In this document: positions 35,001 to 50,000 of the stretch, piece by piece | Numbering within the stretch: the stretch's first letter is position 1 | How the letters are laid out: the number at the start of each line of letters is the position of its first letter | DNA from: Phoronis australis | Taxonomy: Eukaryota; Phoronida; Phoronidae | Length of the DNA stretch: 64,000 nucleotides | Assembly: GCA_002633005.1 (NCBI GenBank) | Contig: NMRA01000089.1 | Span: forward strand, 124,001 to 188,000 | Direction of reading: 5' to 3' | Made by a program: the position numbers and the translations under genes | The notes under the pieces: model-generated | Told to the model about the DNA's origin: nothing | Databases searched by the model: none | What the model saw: only the letters and a program-made list of their open reading frames with translations

Positions 35001-38000
35001 TTCAACATATTGTAAATGTTTTCTGCTCCTCTCATCAGCAAACACATTCAAACTTATGTTGCATTGGGTTGGTGTGTTTGACGTCATAACGAGAGATGGG
35101 AATCTGATTGGGAAGCCTCTAAGAAATGAAACTGTCACAAGTCCATGATCACTCGTGGATTACCTGGTTTCCTGGTGTAAACAGACTCCCTCTTGTGAAT
35201 CAATCAGAATTTCTGTCCAAGATGGAAACAATCTCAGAGTCTGTTGCATGATTGTTTTGCACGGCATGATCAGTAAAAGCAGATTTATGAATACTACTGA
35301 AAGAAGCTTTCTTATTATCACAAGCAAAATGACTGGCGCTTTCCATGAAGTTCTTATTTCCTTCTGTGGTCACAGATATAACAATCACATTCACCTACAC
35401 TTGTCATGATGTCACAAAAATAACAGCAGTTCAAGAATGTCTGCTGACAAGATAAGCCAAAAACATTCACAGGTTTCTTACTTGAAATTTTGTCAGCGCA
35501 AAAAAGAACCTTTTCTAGTCAAATGAAGAAAGGCATCAATTTCTAAAAGACATTGTAAAACTATAAAGTAATAATAAAATAATAAATCTTACATATATAA
35601 CAAGAAAATGTTCAAAGAGCTTTTGCAAAATCACATAAATGTGTGCGTGAAAAATAAAACCTTTGAAAGTAAATGGAGTTGCCAACCCGACTGGCATGTC
35701 CAATGCGATATATCTCTTTTCAAGTTATTCAATTTGAAGAAGAAAGATGAGGTGATAAGTAAACTCAATATTTTGAATGCGACTTTCACAAAAATGTGCA
35801 AAACCTCTCAAAACTTAATAAATAACATAAAATGTAACACGAAATTCAAATCCTGAGGAAACAGCAAGAAGAACACTTACCTCTTCCATCTGCAAAATTA
35901 AGGTGAACAGTATAAGGCATATTGGTAATTTTCGGAGTATAGAATTTATAAACAGGCATATTTTTACATTTTAAGTATCTCAGGCATATTTTTATCTTTC
36001 TAATACCCTAGAGACTGGGCAAACCTCCTTAATCAGGGGTTCTAGAAACATAAAATTAGCTAGCTACATCAAAACAGCACGGGGATCAATATGCGAAATT
36101 AGGAAGTTTATTGCATCAATGGAACCGTTATTTATGATAAACATCCATAAAGTAAACAAATGTGCCAAAATAAACAACATTTAAATCTCAACAATTTATG
36201 ACACACAATGGCAAACTAACAAAATTTTCTTTCCTCATTTTCAAAAAATATGAAACACCAAATGACTACTTGATCACGTTCAATTTTGGCACCGTTTTAA
36301 AAAAATGCTACAACCTCAAATATAAAGCTACAGAGTCCATCACTTATCTGTGTTTTCTGCCAATCAGCCACAACCAACAGTTAAGTTCTGGCAATGTTAA
36401 TAAAATATTGGTTGACCAAAAGAATTTCATGAAAATTCGAAATAAACAATTGCAGAAAAAAGCAATAGAACACCTGCTGATGACAGAGTGCAAACGACCC
36501 CAAATAGAAGGTAGTGAGCTTATATTGTAAGTATTAAGGTAATTTTGAAGTAAATTATGATCTTCTGTCAACAACAAACCAAATAGACAAGGATGGATTT
36601 TCTCTTTTACAAAGCTAGAGATCTGTTGTAGTTGTGGTCCAAACTTATTTTAAAAATTCTTACCTGAACATCTGGTGGATATACACTGAAAAACAAATTA
36701 AAGACATTTCAAGAAGGAAATTTGCATTACATTTAATTTATCATTATACTTTTGAATATCTTAAAAATACATCTGTTTTGGAATATCAAAAAACACATGC
36801 TGTACTCAAGGAAAAAAATGATTTCTGTAATTTTTTGTTACATACAGCGCCATCTGTAACAAGAGCAATGCAGAGTATTATTATGCGACACCATCTGCAT
36901 CACAAACAGAAAATATATACTCCTTGTTTCACTTAGTAATCTTCACTTTGCCTTAAAGTGAGCTAAACTGCTGAAAAGTATTTTTTCAATACAGTAGCAA
37001 CATAATAAACACGCCTCGTCACTAGATGAACAGAGTTTTGGCGGACGGTGTTTTGGTGGACAGTGTTTTGTTGGAAGGTGTTTTGTTGGACGGTGTTTTG
37101 CTGGACAGTGTTTTTGTGGATGGTGTTTTGGTGGACAGTGTTTTGGTGGACGGTGTTTTGGTGGACGGTGTTTTGGTGGACGGTGTTTTGTTGGATGGTG
37201 TGTGGTGGACGGTGTTTTGGTGGACTGTGTTTTGGTAGACCGTGTTTTGCTGGACGATATTTCNCACTTTGCCTAAAAGTGAGCTAAACTGCTGAAAAGT
37301 CATTTTTCAATACAGTGGCAACATAATGAACATGCCTCATCACTAGATGAACAGAGTTTTGGCGGACGGTGTTTTGGTGGACGGTATTTTGTTGGATGGT
37401 GTGTTGGTGGACGGTGTTTTGGTGGACAGTGTTTTGTTGGAAGGTGTTTTGTTGGACGGTGTTTTGCTGGACAGTGTTTTTGTGGATGGTGTTTTGGTGG
37501 ACAGTGTTTTGGTGGACGGTGTTTTGGTGGACGGTGTTTTGTTGGATGGTGTGTGGTGGACTGTGTGTTTTGGTGGACTGTGTTTTGGTAGACCGTGTTT
37601 TGCTGGACGATGTTTTGGTGGACAGTGTTTTTGTGGACGGTGTTTTGCTGGACGGTGTTTTGGTGGACAGAGTTTTGTTGGAAGGTTTTGTTGGATGGTG
37701 TTTTGCTAGACGGTGTTTTTGTGGACGGTGTTTTGGTGGATGGTGTTTTTGTGGACGTTGTTTTGCTGGACGGTCATCTTAAATGGTTGGAACTGTATCA
37801 CCTCCAAGTTGAGGATGTCTCACCCCAAATAATGGGCTTAAACACCATAGGATGGGGCTGTCTCACCCCCACAGACTTGGGTATCTCACCTTCAATTCAC
37901 ACAAATAATGTAAAATGTCATACTTTGGTAGCTATTTCAGCAGACACAACAAAAATGTCACTAGGGGGCACAGCTGTAGTCACATTCACTGATAAATTAA

Positions 38001-41000
38001 CATCAGTCGCATAATCTTCAATAACAGTGAGCGCAGGACCAGTCCGAGCAGTTGATTGACTGGTGCATATCATCTTCGCCTTCATAGAGACACCAGTCGC
38101 TATTTTAACTTGAGATCTGCTTATGCTAGAAATACTAAAACCAACGTACTGTAGACCTTCAGTAACGAAGGCGTTGGCTACTTCACAATCACTTTTAATA
38201 CATTACAAGCTTTTGATTGTACTTACAAGTACTAACCATACCTGTCAGTGGCCCTCTTCTTTATATCAGTCTTCAAGATGTTGCCATGCACTTTGACTCG
38301 TGGGTCCTTTTGAAACACGAGATCTAGCAGACGAAGTTCATTGAAGACCAGGCCAGCCATTGTGCCACGGAATGGCCGTGATATGTGATCTGTCTTGTTA
38401 AACTTCCCACCGATAAATATTTTGGATTGTTCATTGAAAACACCATGTTGCTTTCCTGAGAGAAAAAGTGAAATGAAAACACTGAGTTTCCATGACAGCT
38501 AACAGACACAACTGATTATAACAGTCGTGTAAAGTTCCATATTATGGCCAGCAAGACAAACGACACAGTGCTATTGCTAACTAATACACACATCTGAATA
38601 TCATTCTTGAGTTACTTGGATTTCATTACATTACGGTAATGATGACAAATAATTGCAAAAATAGCCCTTTCTTCATTTGGGATTGTAACATTGTTGTGAA
38701 CGCCCAAATTTTTCAGAGTATGTATTTGTAGGCATGGCAAAGCCAAAAATAAGAAAACAAAATTTTACTCGTCTGCTATATTGTGTCCTAAAACTATACA
38801 TAGTTTTTACTTAAACCGGCTTTTCCAAACAACGGAGAAATGACCAGACGTGTCTTACACATGTAGAGGTTAAAATTGTTGTGCAGTTCAACACTAGAGT
38901 ACGGAATGATTGCTTAAAGCCAGAAAAGGTTTCAAAAAACAGCAACAGAGAGCACTCTGATGTGCACCACATACAACCCAAATACAATATTTTAAACATT
39001 TATTCTAGTCACAGCAATTAAAGTAAACTTAAACAATTCTCTGTGGGTAGCAAAGCTATTTCCCCGAAAACCTAGCGGGGAACTTCTCAGTAATGAAAAC
39101 ACATATGCATGTGAGTACATGAAAACGGCACTAGGAGGCGTAGAATAGGTGTAAACCATCTGAAACGGGGTAGTTGCTATCGTCTGATTGGAAGTCATTT
39201 GTCAAAGTTCATGAACATCCAAGAAGATAATACAGAAAGAAAACACGATTTGCCACAACTACACCATAAGTCAGACGAGTCCCAAAATCAATGACGCCTG
39301 CCATACTTTAATAGGAATGCATATACTGAATTAATGAAGATCCACCATTAGGAACTTGATAAATATTTAGGTACAAGCAAAAAGGCAATTGGGGGAGCCA
39401 TTAGATGAACTGGACAAAAATCAACATCAACCATATTAAGCAATGCATCTGTCAATTTCATCAATATCTTTTAGCAATTTGGTAAATAGAACAGCTGGCA
39501 CCAAAAACATGCTCAAAAATAAGAATTTGTCACCCGTTGACCAAATTGGCCTTGCCGACTCTGGAACATGCATTTTTAAGGTTTTTTGATTTTTGAACAA
39601 AATTGTAACCTCGAAAATGACGTCAAGTTCAGTCGCCTGAAGTTGTTCTACCAATACTTTAGTACAAAATACGAACAAAATCTTAAGTTTTGTTCCTGAG
39701 ACATGCCGTCAACAACACTTTTCCAACTTCAATTTATTTTCATTCTGTGACCTTAAAAATGAGATGAACCTAGGTCACCAAAGTCACCTTCCATGACAAG
39801 TTCCCTTAACTACACCTCAGAAAAAAATATGAACATAATCTAAATCTCTCTACATGAATTTTCATGCAAAATTTTCCACAGGCATAACTTGATTTTCTCA
39901 CTGTGACCTTGAAGATCCATCAAGGTCATAAAAATCATATGGCACCAGGAATTAACCTAGCTACACCTTGGTACAAAACATGAAATGTAAATCTCCCTTC
40001 TTGAGATACGTAATGCACAAACAACATTTTCCCAAGTTGAACTTCAATTTCTCACTTTGGTTTTGAAAATGACGTCAAGGCTACCAAATTCAGGTGTCGT
40101 CTGGAAATGCCCCAGCTATACCTTGGCATATGAATGACAGTTGATGCTTGCTTGACAAAATCTGCCAGCAACTTCAGTATGATGTACAGTCAAGTAATGA
40201 CAAATCTATGGACAGTAGTGCATACTCTGTCCCCTGCTTTGCAATAATGTACAGACCGGGATGATAAAAATGGCCATTAGTGGAGGCAGAGTAAGTTGAA
40301 CCATCTGTAAATTTTATGACAGGAACTCTGTACAGATGTAAATGTAAAAACTGAAATTTCCGATAAGGGGGAAAAAGACAATAAATTTGTACGAAATTGG
40401 GTGGGTGCTGTTCTACTTATTACAGGAAACTGTCTGCAGATGCTCGGCTGGACGGAGACTGGATGTATGCATGAAATGCCACTTACATAAAGAATGTGCA
40501 TGTGTAGTGATTATGGTGGCTCTTTGGTTAGTTGTATCAAAAGTAAAATACATTCCTTAACCTTCCTTGTAATGCAACAATAAAGATACTTGAAAGTCTT
40601 CCAAATAACTGATTGGAATTTTCAAACAGACAACATCCAGTCTGAAGTAAGCATGATGCAGGAACCATGGCAGTGCATGTAAAGTAGTAATTATCTAACA
40701 CCATCATTACAAAGGGGAATCACCTCGTCAAAGAACGGGAACATAAAACGATTCATACTAAAAATTAAACAGCAAAATGCCAAGACTGTATTTACACATC
40801 AAGAACTTTCACAAATATTGCAGGCCAAATCTGGCATTGACGGACTCTGAGAAGCAGCCAAGTTCAGAAATCTCAAAACAATGATGAAATCCTGTACCCG
40901 ACATATATTGCTTGTTCAGCGACACCAAAGCAGTGACTCCACAATGCATTTTTTAATGACTATTGTAAAAAGCATTCTCAACACCATGCACAATTTGAAA

Positions 41001-44000
41001 ACTTGTAGACATCTCAATGCTACTAACAGGAAATTGTTTCAGTTTAGAAAACTTATATTTCGACACTTTCTGTAAAACTTCTCGTGTGGGATAAACTCAA
41101 AATTTGGGATCCCAAATTTCAAGCTGAAATTGAATTTTATTGATTTTGAACATTGTGATAGGCAATTTTGGCAAGCATCATATTCCCCAAGTATCAGATG
41201 CACCATATTCCCCCAGTATCAGATGCACCATATATCCCCCCAATAACCGATGCACTATATTCTCCAGTATCAGATACACCGGAAACCGTATCAACATGAA
41301 AATTACTAACTATTTTGCAGAAACAGTCCTGAGTAAAGAGTGTGGAAAAACATGAAACTACTTGCAGCTATATATTAACACAACTGTGTAAGCATGCTAT
41401 AAATATTGTCATGTAAGTTAAAAAAAAATAGATGTTCTGATTCTGAGGCAGGACACAGGTTCAAAAACTCAGTAGACAGTTGGCAACTATATGTCAGAGC
41501 CAAGATCAAGCTTCGGCTTACTCTCTCACAGACAGATCATACTGCTTACTCATAAAGTCATTGGTTTACCTAAAAAGTTTATGAGACGAGACAAGAAATC
41601 AAGAAAATATTTTCAAGGCTGGGAAGTAATCGACCAGATCAAAAATAATGCTTGGGGACAACGCATTCGACACGTAGTTAATGAAAGGGTTCAAAGTGAC
41701 AATCTCCTGAAAAGGGGTGTGATTTCTTGTTGTCGCAATGTTCGAGGATTTGTAATTCTGAGAGGAACTGTTATAACTCTTGAATTTGGAACGGCCAATA
41801 CTGCCCATTTTCCTAAAATTTGTAGATCCAGCCTTGAATAAAAGAATTGAATTTTGCCTGTACCAAATCGGGGAATTTTCAATGTCGGTAACAGGAATTA
41901 TTTCAGTAGAAACAAATGACCTCTTCAACATATGTTCTTGTTTTTAAAATATGTTTACATTCAAAGAAACTAGGACTCTCCACACAGTAACAAGGCAACA
42001 ATCCAATGAATGATCCACACCAAGGAGAGGCGCACCCTTGTGTCGATATTTACATTACACAGCTGAAAATTGGAACAAAGCACCAACCACATCAATAGTT
42101 GAGCTCCCGCTTGTATTTCAATATACCAGAAATTTCGCAAGCAACTTTTTGAAGGAATTGTGTCCACCAATCCGTTGTGCATCCCAAAACAAATGACAAT
42201 GCCAGACAGTTACTGAGCGTTGTTGGCAAACAATACTCAAGCATACAGAGTAATTCTAGTATTTGTGAACAAATATCTGACAAGTCAAAGATAGGAAATA
42301 TAAGAGTGTTGATCAAGGCGGCACTGCTCCCTAGGTGGCGCTGATGAAGATCAACTTTCAGCACCCGAGTTGATAGACAGCAGAAAACAGCTCATCCGCA
42401 CAGGAGTGTCTGTGGGCTCAGTAGCAGTAGCGCTCCTATGTGTCTCAGAATCCTGGGAATTTTGGAGGAATATGATTGCAAGAAGTTTTTCCACTGAATC
42501 TGTTGCACCTCCAAGCAATCGAGAATCCTCGCAAGTTCTAGTCTCTATTGGAAATCCTTAAAAATGCCCTTGTCCAGCAATATCACTTACTAATTTATTC
42601 AAATATAAGTGGGAGAGCACAAGCTGTAAAACTGCCATCAGTGCACAGCAGTCTAGCTTGGAATGCTCATGAATAATACCCCGGAATTAATTCAGCAAAA
42701 TTTGATGCAACTGAGAATCACAGCCAACTTGTGTCCCGATGCAAAAACTTTTCCAAGTGAAAATATCGACATTATTTCCACACGAACGCAGCTCCACACG
42801 AATGCAGCACTATTATGTCCAAGAAGTGAAGCACTTAATGCTGTATAATTAGTCTTAACTTGTTACCGATTTACTTTATTGAGAAGTGATTTCTGGGTTT
42901 TGCAAAGATCTGGCAGTTCATTAATTATTCAGAAAACGCTGGGTGCATAACTGACACACCCCTGACAAGCACGCGTGCACAACCTGGTGTCAAGTATTAA
43001 TCAACTGCAAGTTCTTTACAAGCCCTAAAGCCATCTCCAATTTACTGAAGGATCAATTTGAGACCAATGTCGTTATGACAAGCAGTCTAAATAAAAAGCT
43101 AGTCATTGCAATATAATGAGACTTTACAGAAATACTGAGATTATTTCAAGCAATTTTCACATAGGAACACAGTAATGCATGTGCTATTGTGATAAACTAC
43201 ATCACATATGATACAGGTATTAAACAAAGTCTAATGAAAGACAATGTTGGCTTGCACCTGTCAGTTTCTCACTACAACCCGACTATGCAAGAGAACAGCT
43301 GCTCCTGAAGTTTCTTCTGTGTGGTACTTAGTATTGTGTACACTTAGTATACTGTTTACTAGTATTAAGTATACTAAGTATAGTTCTTACATAAGTATAA
43401 TGTATACTATTATAGGGTATACTTAGTATACTATGTACTAGACATATTATACAGTATACTTTGCATTATGTATGCAGTGTAGAGTATACTTCATATAGTG
43501 TATACTTCATATAGTGAATCCTTAGTAAGTGTAGTATATGGTTAGTAAAGTGTGTATTATTATAGTACATTATTTAGTAAAATGTTAAGTTAGCATAGTG
43601 TATACTTAGTATACTATTACTAATATTAGTGTATACACGCCACTAGTCATTTACTGCACACGATTAGGTAAAATCTAGAAATCTAGTACTTAATACTTTC
43701 TTAATTAGCACAAAAAACTTGAAACAGAATTTGAAGAAAAGTGTTAAGTTGCATGCAGAAGAACACAGAGAATGACAACAGTAAAATTGTTTAAAATCTG
43801 TACGACACAGTGTTAAAGTTATAATTCACTAACTCAGTAACCCTCTCCAGTGTTGTCAGACATCACACTTTGAACAAGCAAATGTATACGTCAATACAAT
43901 TAATCATACAAAACTGTATGTGAAGTGACATAAAAATGGAATCAAAATAAGTGACACTGTTTCTATGGTTACCTGACTGCCAGGAGAACACTGTTCACAC

Positions 44001-47000
44001 AACAGAAACAAGGAACAAGCGTCAAACATTATACATGCTCACGAATTAAGAGACATACCCTTGACATATTCATATTTATAAAAAACTAATATAAAGTGTG
44101 CATCCCATTAAGTAGATACTTCTGCCACCTAGTTACTGGAAGTGTGCCTTCTTATGTGAAGGAAGAATTTCCCACAGTCTAATGTGCATACAACGTCTCA
44201 CACTATCCATAAAACAGTAATGTCAGTGTACAAAATTACTGGAAGTCTCAGAGACATGATGTACAAAGACATTTAATGAGATATTTGTAGCAACAATTAA
44301 TACTTCCAAAGGGAAACTTCACCAGCATGGATGCTAAATAGGGCTTTTCGGATAAAAATTCTACTTTAAAATCTTTTTAGAATGAAATTTCAAGCAAAAA
44401 ACCTTACTGGGTAGTTAATGTCAGAGGTAAACCCTTACTGATAGCGGTCTATGAAGTCATAAAATATTTCCATGGAAACAGTTCATGACGACAGACATTT
44501 TTCAGGTATTATTTCATCTTCAATGTTTTGAACACGTGGCAACATGAACAAAAAAGCTGGTCGTGTTAAGGAGAAGTGCATGAAGACAGCAGTGAAAACT
44601 ATTAACTGATATCACTGAACAGTTGCTGAGGATGAGAAGGTTGCTACAATACCAGTGCCAATACTTAGTAAATTTGAATACAACAATCTTTCGATCCTAA
44701 GCTAAAGTAGATCAGATTTAACAAGTTATGTTCTGAGAACATGAGTGAGGTAACCTTACATTGACTATTCACCGTTCCCTGCATCTAAATCTAAGGCTAT
44801 CAGACAAACGTGTAGGATATTAATGAATTTATACATACCTTCGGGGTTCTTAAATTGTACATTAGAGTCGTCCACCTGTATAGTCGAGTTAGGGCCTGAC
44901 CGTGTGAACCTAACCACATGATATTCCTCATCGTTGACTGGTATGAACCACTCACCAATAGGGTGATCAGCGTTACCCATGTTGTACTTTACAAATATAT
45001 TGCCATTCAGCTGAAAACAGAAAATGCAGCCCTTTATATACAACATAAAGTTGCCCCATTTTCAGACACTCAAAAGTAATTCCAATAGAACAGTATTTCC
45101 TTCAAATGACATTTATTTTGTCACCTTTAAGTTTCCTTGTAAACACAGACCTGTAATACATATTGTATCTTTGAAAAATTAAATGACATGTACAAACGTA
45201 ACTACCAAACATCATATCACTTTACAAAGACGGACTTAACAATGCCACAAAAGCTCAAAATAATAGCACCGTGACAGTTGTAGAGAACAAACTTTGACAA
45301 TAATGAGGTAAGATTTCCCTTTCTTTATTTTAGTTGAGAAATTTCACAAAAATAGAATGTAGAAAAAAAACAAGAAACAAATTTGATGTAAATATCCGTA
45401 ACATCAGTGGAACTGATATGTTTATGCAGAAGACTAACAGATAACAGGGACTGACAGGCAGATAAGAGCCATGATTTCAGCTGTTTTCATAGTACTAAAA
45501 CACTAACTAATACAGTGCACGGAGCGACTTCACGTTGCAGATTCATAAAGACAAAAGTGTGCACCACACCTTCATTAACAACACACAGTTCATCTCAAGC
45601 AGACAGTTCCCACATAACTGATCTAGCAAATAATTCCAGTCAACTTGGGCGTGGAAATATTTGATCAGGATAATAGTCAACCTGCATGAACTTGCATGGA
45701 AATCAACAATGGCAGGAAGACACGCACTACAGAATTTCTAAAAAATATTTTCCAAAGTTTGATAGAAAAAAACATTGACAAGTGGAAGTTTTAAACAGGA
45801 GAGCATGTCCGTACACGGATGGATGAAAATTAAGAATGGGTCCAAATCATGCTGTGAATCGTACACTATCAGTTTATAAAACCACGCTTGTGATGTTGAA
45901 ACATGGTAATATCACTCCTCTGCATTTTAGCTGATCTGCCGGCGAATCAAAAAATCATTGCTATTAGTGACCAACAACTAGACTGCAAGCCAATATGAAC
46001 TGAGTGTGACTTGATATTCATGCTAGGGTCACTGAACTCGACTGACATAAAGAGCTACCCAACCTCCACCTTATTAACAAAAAAGGAACAAAATGAGCAA
46101 AGCTCCCTTCTAAGATATCATGGCAGCAACATAGTTTGACGTACGGTACAGTTGTGAATACTTATGTCTCCGCCGTGTCAGACAATAAGGACAAAGTCAT
46201 TCATTGTCACATTCATAGGAAGACATCTTCCAGATTTCACAAAATGTCAATTAGATACAGTCGCGGATGCAAAACTCCCCCAGGTGCCACAGTAGTCAAG
46301 CTCATAATGATAAACAGTTTGGAGATAGAGAAGACGCCAAAAACTTGAATTGAAGATAATAAAAATGGCCAATAGTAGGTGCAGAACATGTCAAATATGT
46401 CCAAAAATGGTACGGCATCATCGTTTCCTAAATAAAAATCCAACCGCCATATCTCATGAAAATCCATATAGGAGCTGAGGCAAACGTAAAAATAAATTGC
46501 CAGTAGGGGCACAAAGGTATAGTCGGATTGGTATGAAACTTATCATCACCTTCATAGGAACACATCTGCCAAATCTTAAGTTATGATCCTGCCAGAGGTT
46601 TAGGAGACAGAGAAGACGGTAATATGCACCCACAGTTATGTACGTATATGTGGGCGCACAAAAAGTGAAAACAATCATCTTGATTAGTTAGGCAACTTTT
46701 TATCTTAACATGAAATCACAGGTCTTCCTCCAGACAAAGACTCCTGGCTTCCTTCAAGAACTTTGACCATTCCAAATAGATGAGCTTGTAACTACAGCGA
46801 TGGTCTATCACCATGAAATGACTTACATAATCTTGGTGTTCGACAGGCGCTGATGACATTTTTGAAAAAATTGTAAAACGAACACCAAAGACAGTATAAG
46901 ATACCATGTAGCTATATTGTATTATTATATTACATTGGATATACTCTTACCAGCTCCATTTCAATGAAATCATCAGAGTTGTAACTCTCCACACGAACCA

Positions 47001-50000
47001 GTACTGCATTCTGTTGGCTGGTGGTAAAACCAAGAGCCAAGTGATCAGTGTCGACATTAGGCCTGCCATCTCGTGGAAAGGTGAAGGTGATCACACTTGG
47101 TATGTCCCCAAACTGGTAGGCAATACTCTCTGAAGGTTAAAGGCAACTCATCAAAAGGTGTTTTGTTTCAGCCAATAGAATATGTTGCCAAACAATGAGG
47201 GTAAACAGTTAAAAAAAGACATTGAAGCCTGTTTCAGTGATTTCATCCATAACTGTTAGTGGCATGTTGCTGCACCATTTTTCCCAAACTTTAAATAGCA
47301 TTATTCAGTTAAAACATCACTCTTGGTATCGTGAAAATGAACCGTTCTTCTGAGATGAGCTTTCTTTCAGAACCCTTTTGGATCAACTCAACTGTAGTAG
47401 AAGAGGAATGTCTAATGTAAACAGCCAAGTTAGTTGAACCTTTCACACAGACTTTGGTTGTCAACGAGCTCTGAACACTTATACTCCTGCTCGGTCATTC
47501 AAGTCAATATCTCAAGAAATGTTACTCATATGCAATTTTTTATAATATAATGACTCATGTACCGTGTTTAGCCGCCAAAAAACAAAAAATAAAGCAAAAA
47601 GGCATCTAAGCTCATCAAATTGGTCTCATAAGATTCCTTTCCATGATAAAGACTTGATTTCCAACAAGAAGGTTGATACCATCAGTGACTTAAGAAAACA
47701 GAGTTTATTATGGTTGGCTAATGGCAAATTAAAAAATTGTACAAGTATTGCATCCTGGCTCATTGGTAAACAATTTAAGATCAGATGAGTGTGGCAATAT
47801 TTTTAAACCACATAGTGTTTTGGTAAAAAAACTGAACATTGATAGCTAGACAGCAGCAAAATGCTACTTTACGTTTGCAGAGGATGAGGAGCAAGGTGGA
47901 TTTTTCCCAGTTCTCTTGGTGTCATGGGACAGGGTTATTGACCTCGTGCAACATTATGCAACAAAACAGCGATTTTGTCCCACTTTGCAGCAATGTTTGG
48001 AAGCCTAAAAGAGGCATGTCAAAAATTGATGCAACCATGAAAAGCGTCTGCTATAAATTGAATATGCTAATGAGAATTTAAAATTTATCCTCAATTTCCT
48101 GGTTAAATATAACTTTATCTGAAATTGCATAATCCAATAGTCAGCAGTACTGTCAAACATTAGCTAAAATCAAACCATCTGGTACACGTCACTATTCCAG
48201 CACATAGACACATCACATAGGTAGCACCTTTACAATGTGAACGTGCGAAGGATGTCATATCACATACGTACCATCTTTACAATGTGGACCTGTGTAGGAT
48301 GTCATATCACAGTTACACACAAAGTTATCCCATCGCTCAATGCATTCACCCATATTATCACACGAGTCTTCCTGACACCTGTTCTGTTTACCTACAGTTG
48401 AATGTATAGTTAGTGGTGAGTCAGTAAATCCCATTGCAAGTCATATTGTGAGGCATGGTCTTTCTCTGGCCCAAAACAGGTAAGCTCAAACTATCATCAA
48501 ACAGTGAAGAGTTTAACAAGCCAAAACTATACCACGTTTGTGTTACAGTAAAAATTCTCCAAATTGGGACAGTAAAACATTAATTATTTTGCTCAACGTT
48601 GGAGTTTGTACCAAATTTTAGAAATAGGCAATATGCCCAAATCGCCCATGTTCAAAATTTCAGAATTAAAAAAGTCACTTTTGCCTTAAATTTCAGTGTC
48701 CCAAAGTTTAGAGACTGTACCAAACTGCAGAAGGTTTACCGTAACTTGGCTTACTCCAGACGTTGACTCATTTCTCCTGGCAAAAACAAAATCCAAAATT
48801 ACTACAACTTGTCATAGAAATAAGCTTGCCCAAAATGATAATACACGGTAAAAGTTTCAATACAGAAGATAAAACAAACTCAGTGAGGCTGACATTTGTA
48901 TTTTGGGGCCTTAATCTCTCGATTTTGGGACTGAACATTGGTCCCATTCCCCTATGAAAAATATTGAAAAATCAAATGAAACTCAACTCATGAGACCCGA
49001 AAATTCCTCTCGAGTGTTTGAAAAACACCCCTCGAGGCTCGAATCACTTGTAGCTCACACAGGTGGCAATTTGAAAGAGCACAAGTTAGGTTTGGATACT
49101 TAAGGCAGAGTCTATGAGGGCTTGTAACAAGGTGGGGGGGNCCTCACCCCAAAAATTCTCCTCTCAAAAGGCACAGGCACCTTTCCCCTCAGGTGATCGA
49201 GGGCCCTGTATTTCAATCCATTTTGGGCTTGAAGAGGATAACTAGTCCTCATCACAGGTGAGAAACAACATGACCGCCGGTCCTCTAAGTTGGACTGACT
49301 CACCCAAAACAGGACCTCCGGGATCAAATGGGACCGCCGCACCAGAAAATGGGACTGATGCACTTAAAAACATGACAGCCCCACCACGAAACAGGACCGC
49401 CAGGGACTGAACATGACCGCCGGACAAAATGTAGTTATCAAGGCCTTTGTACGAGTGCGAGTTATGACGTAACCGGTCAGCTAGCTGTGTAAAGACTCGC
49501 CAAAATAAAGCTTGGTAGCACTGCCATTATTGAGCTCCGTTACATCCCCGAAATTTCCCACAGCCCGGGTATAGTTCTGCTCGTCACCTCGTCGTGAAAC
49601 TTATAACATGTAGAGCTAGTGAGCGGAGCAGGCGCATGCAAAATCTAGGAGTCAATCAGCACTCACCTTGCAGGTTGTAGCCGCTTGAGTGAAAAACAAT
49701 CTAATGAACGTCATTTGTTTGCCTATTGTAACTAAAAAGTCTGTCACGCTCGTGACATGAGCACGCGCCATTTCCTAAAATTTGCGACATCTTTCAGAAT
49801 TAAGATGATGACTCAACTTCGCAGCAGCACAATTTGTTCTGAAATTCGGTTTACTGGCATTAAAATACTAAAAACTTTTGACGAAATGAAACCAGTTCCG
49901 ATAATTTGTTGTGCCATGTACGCAACCTCGTAGAAGAGCTGCATGATTGAAGAATCGGTGAAAAAAGGAACTGGTCAATGTAAGCCGACCTAAAAGAATA

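Larger units (their letters stand above)
38456..44838 (-). other. NRXN: 6.4-kb neurexin intron at the splice-site-4 position
   Basis: Phase 1 intron within LNS6. It contains the repeats listed separately. I searched for an exon resembling the vertebrate 30-residue SS4 insert and found none. A 116-codon plus-strand frame at 41491-41841 has no family resemblance. Confidence 0.6.

Noticed and set aside
37022-38014. Long VDGVL / WWTVF / KTPST repeat frames
   Set aside because: The 15-bp minisatellite has a codon-multiple period, so all such frames stay open. The real minus-strand neurexin exon lies at 37924-38116.
40485-40525. Candidate SS4 exon ending at a GTAAGT donor near 40488
   Set aside because: The only phase-compatible acceptor has no pyrimidine tract and the peptide has no resemblance to known inserts.
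41491-41841. 116-codon plus-strand frame and antisense 110-codon frame
   Set aside because: They lie in a neurexin intron without ATG context, splice support or recognisable motif. Length is within chance expectation for the window.
47130-48271. Beta-neurexin promoter and first exon in the intron before LNS6
   Set aside because: No signal-peptide-like frame with a phase 1 donor was found here. Absence is not proven by eye.
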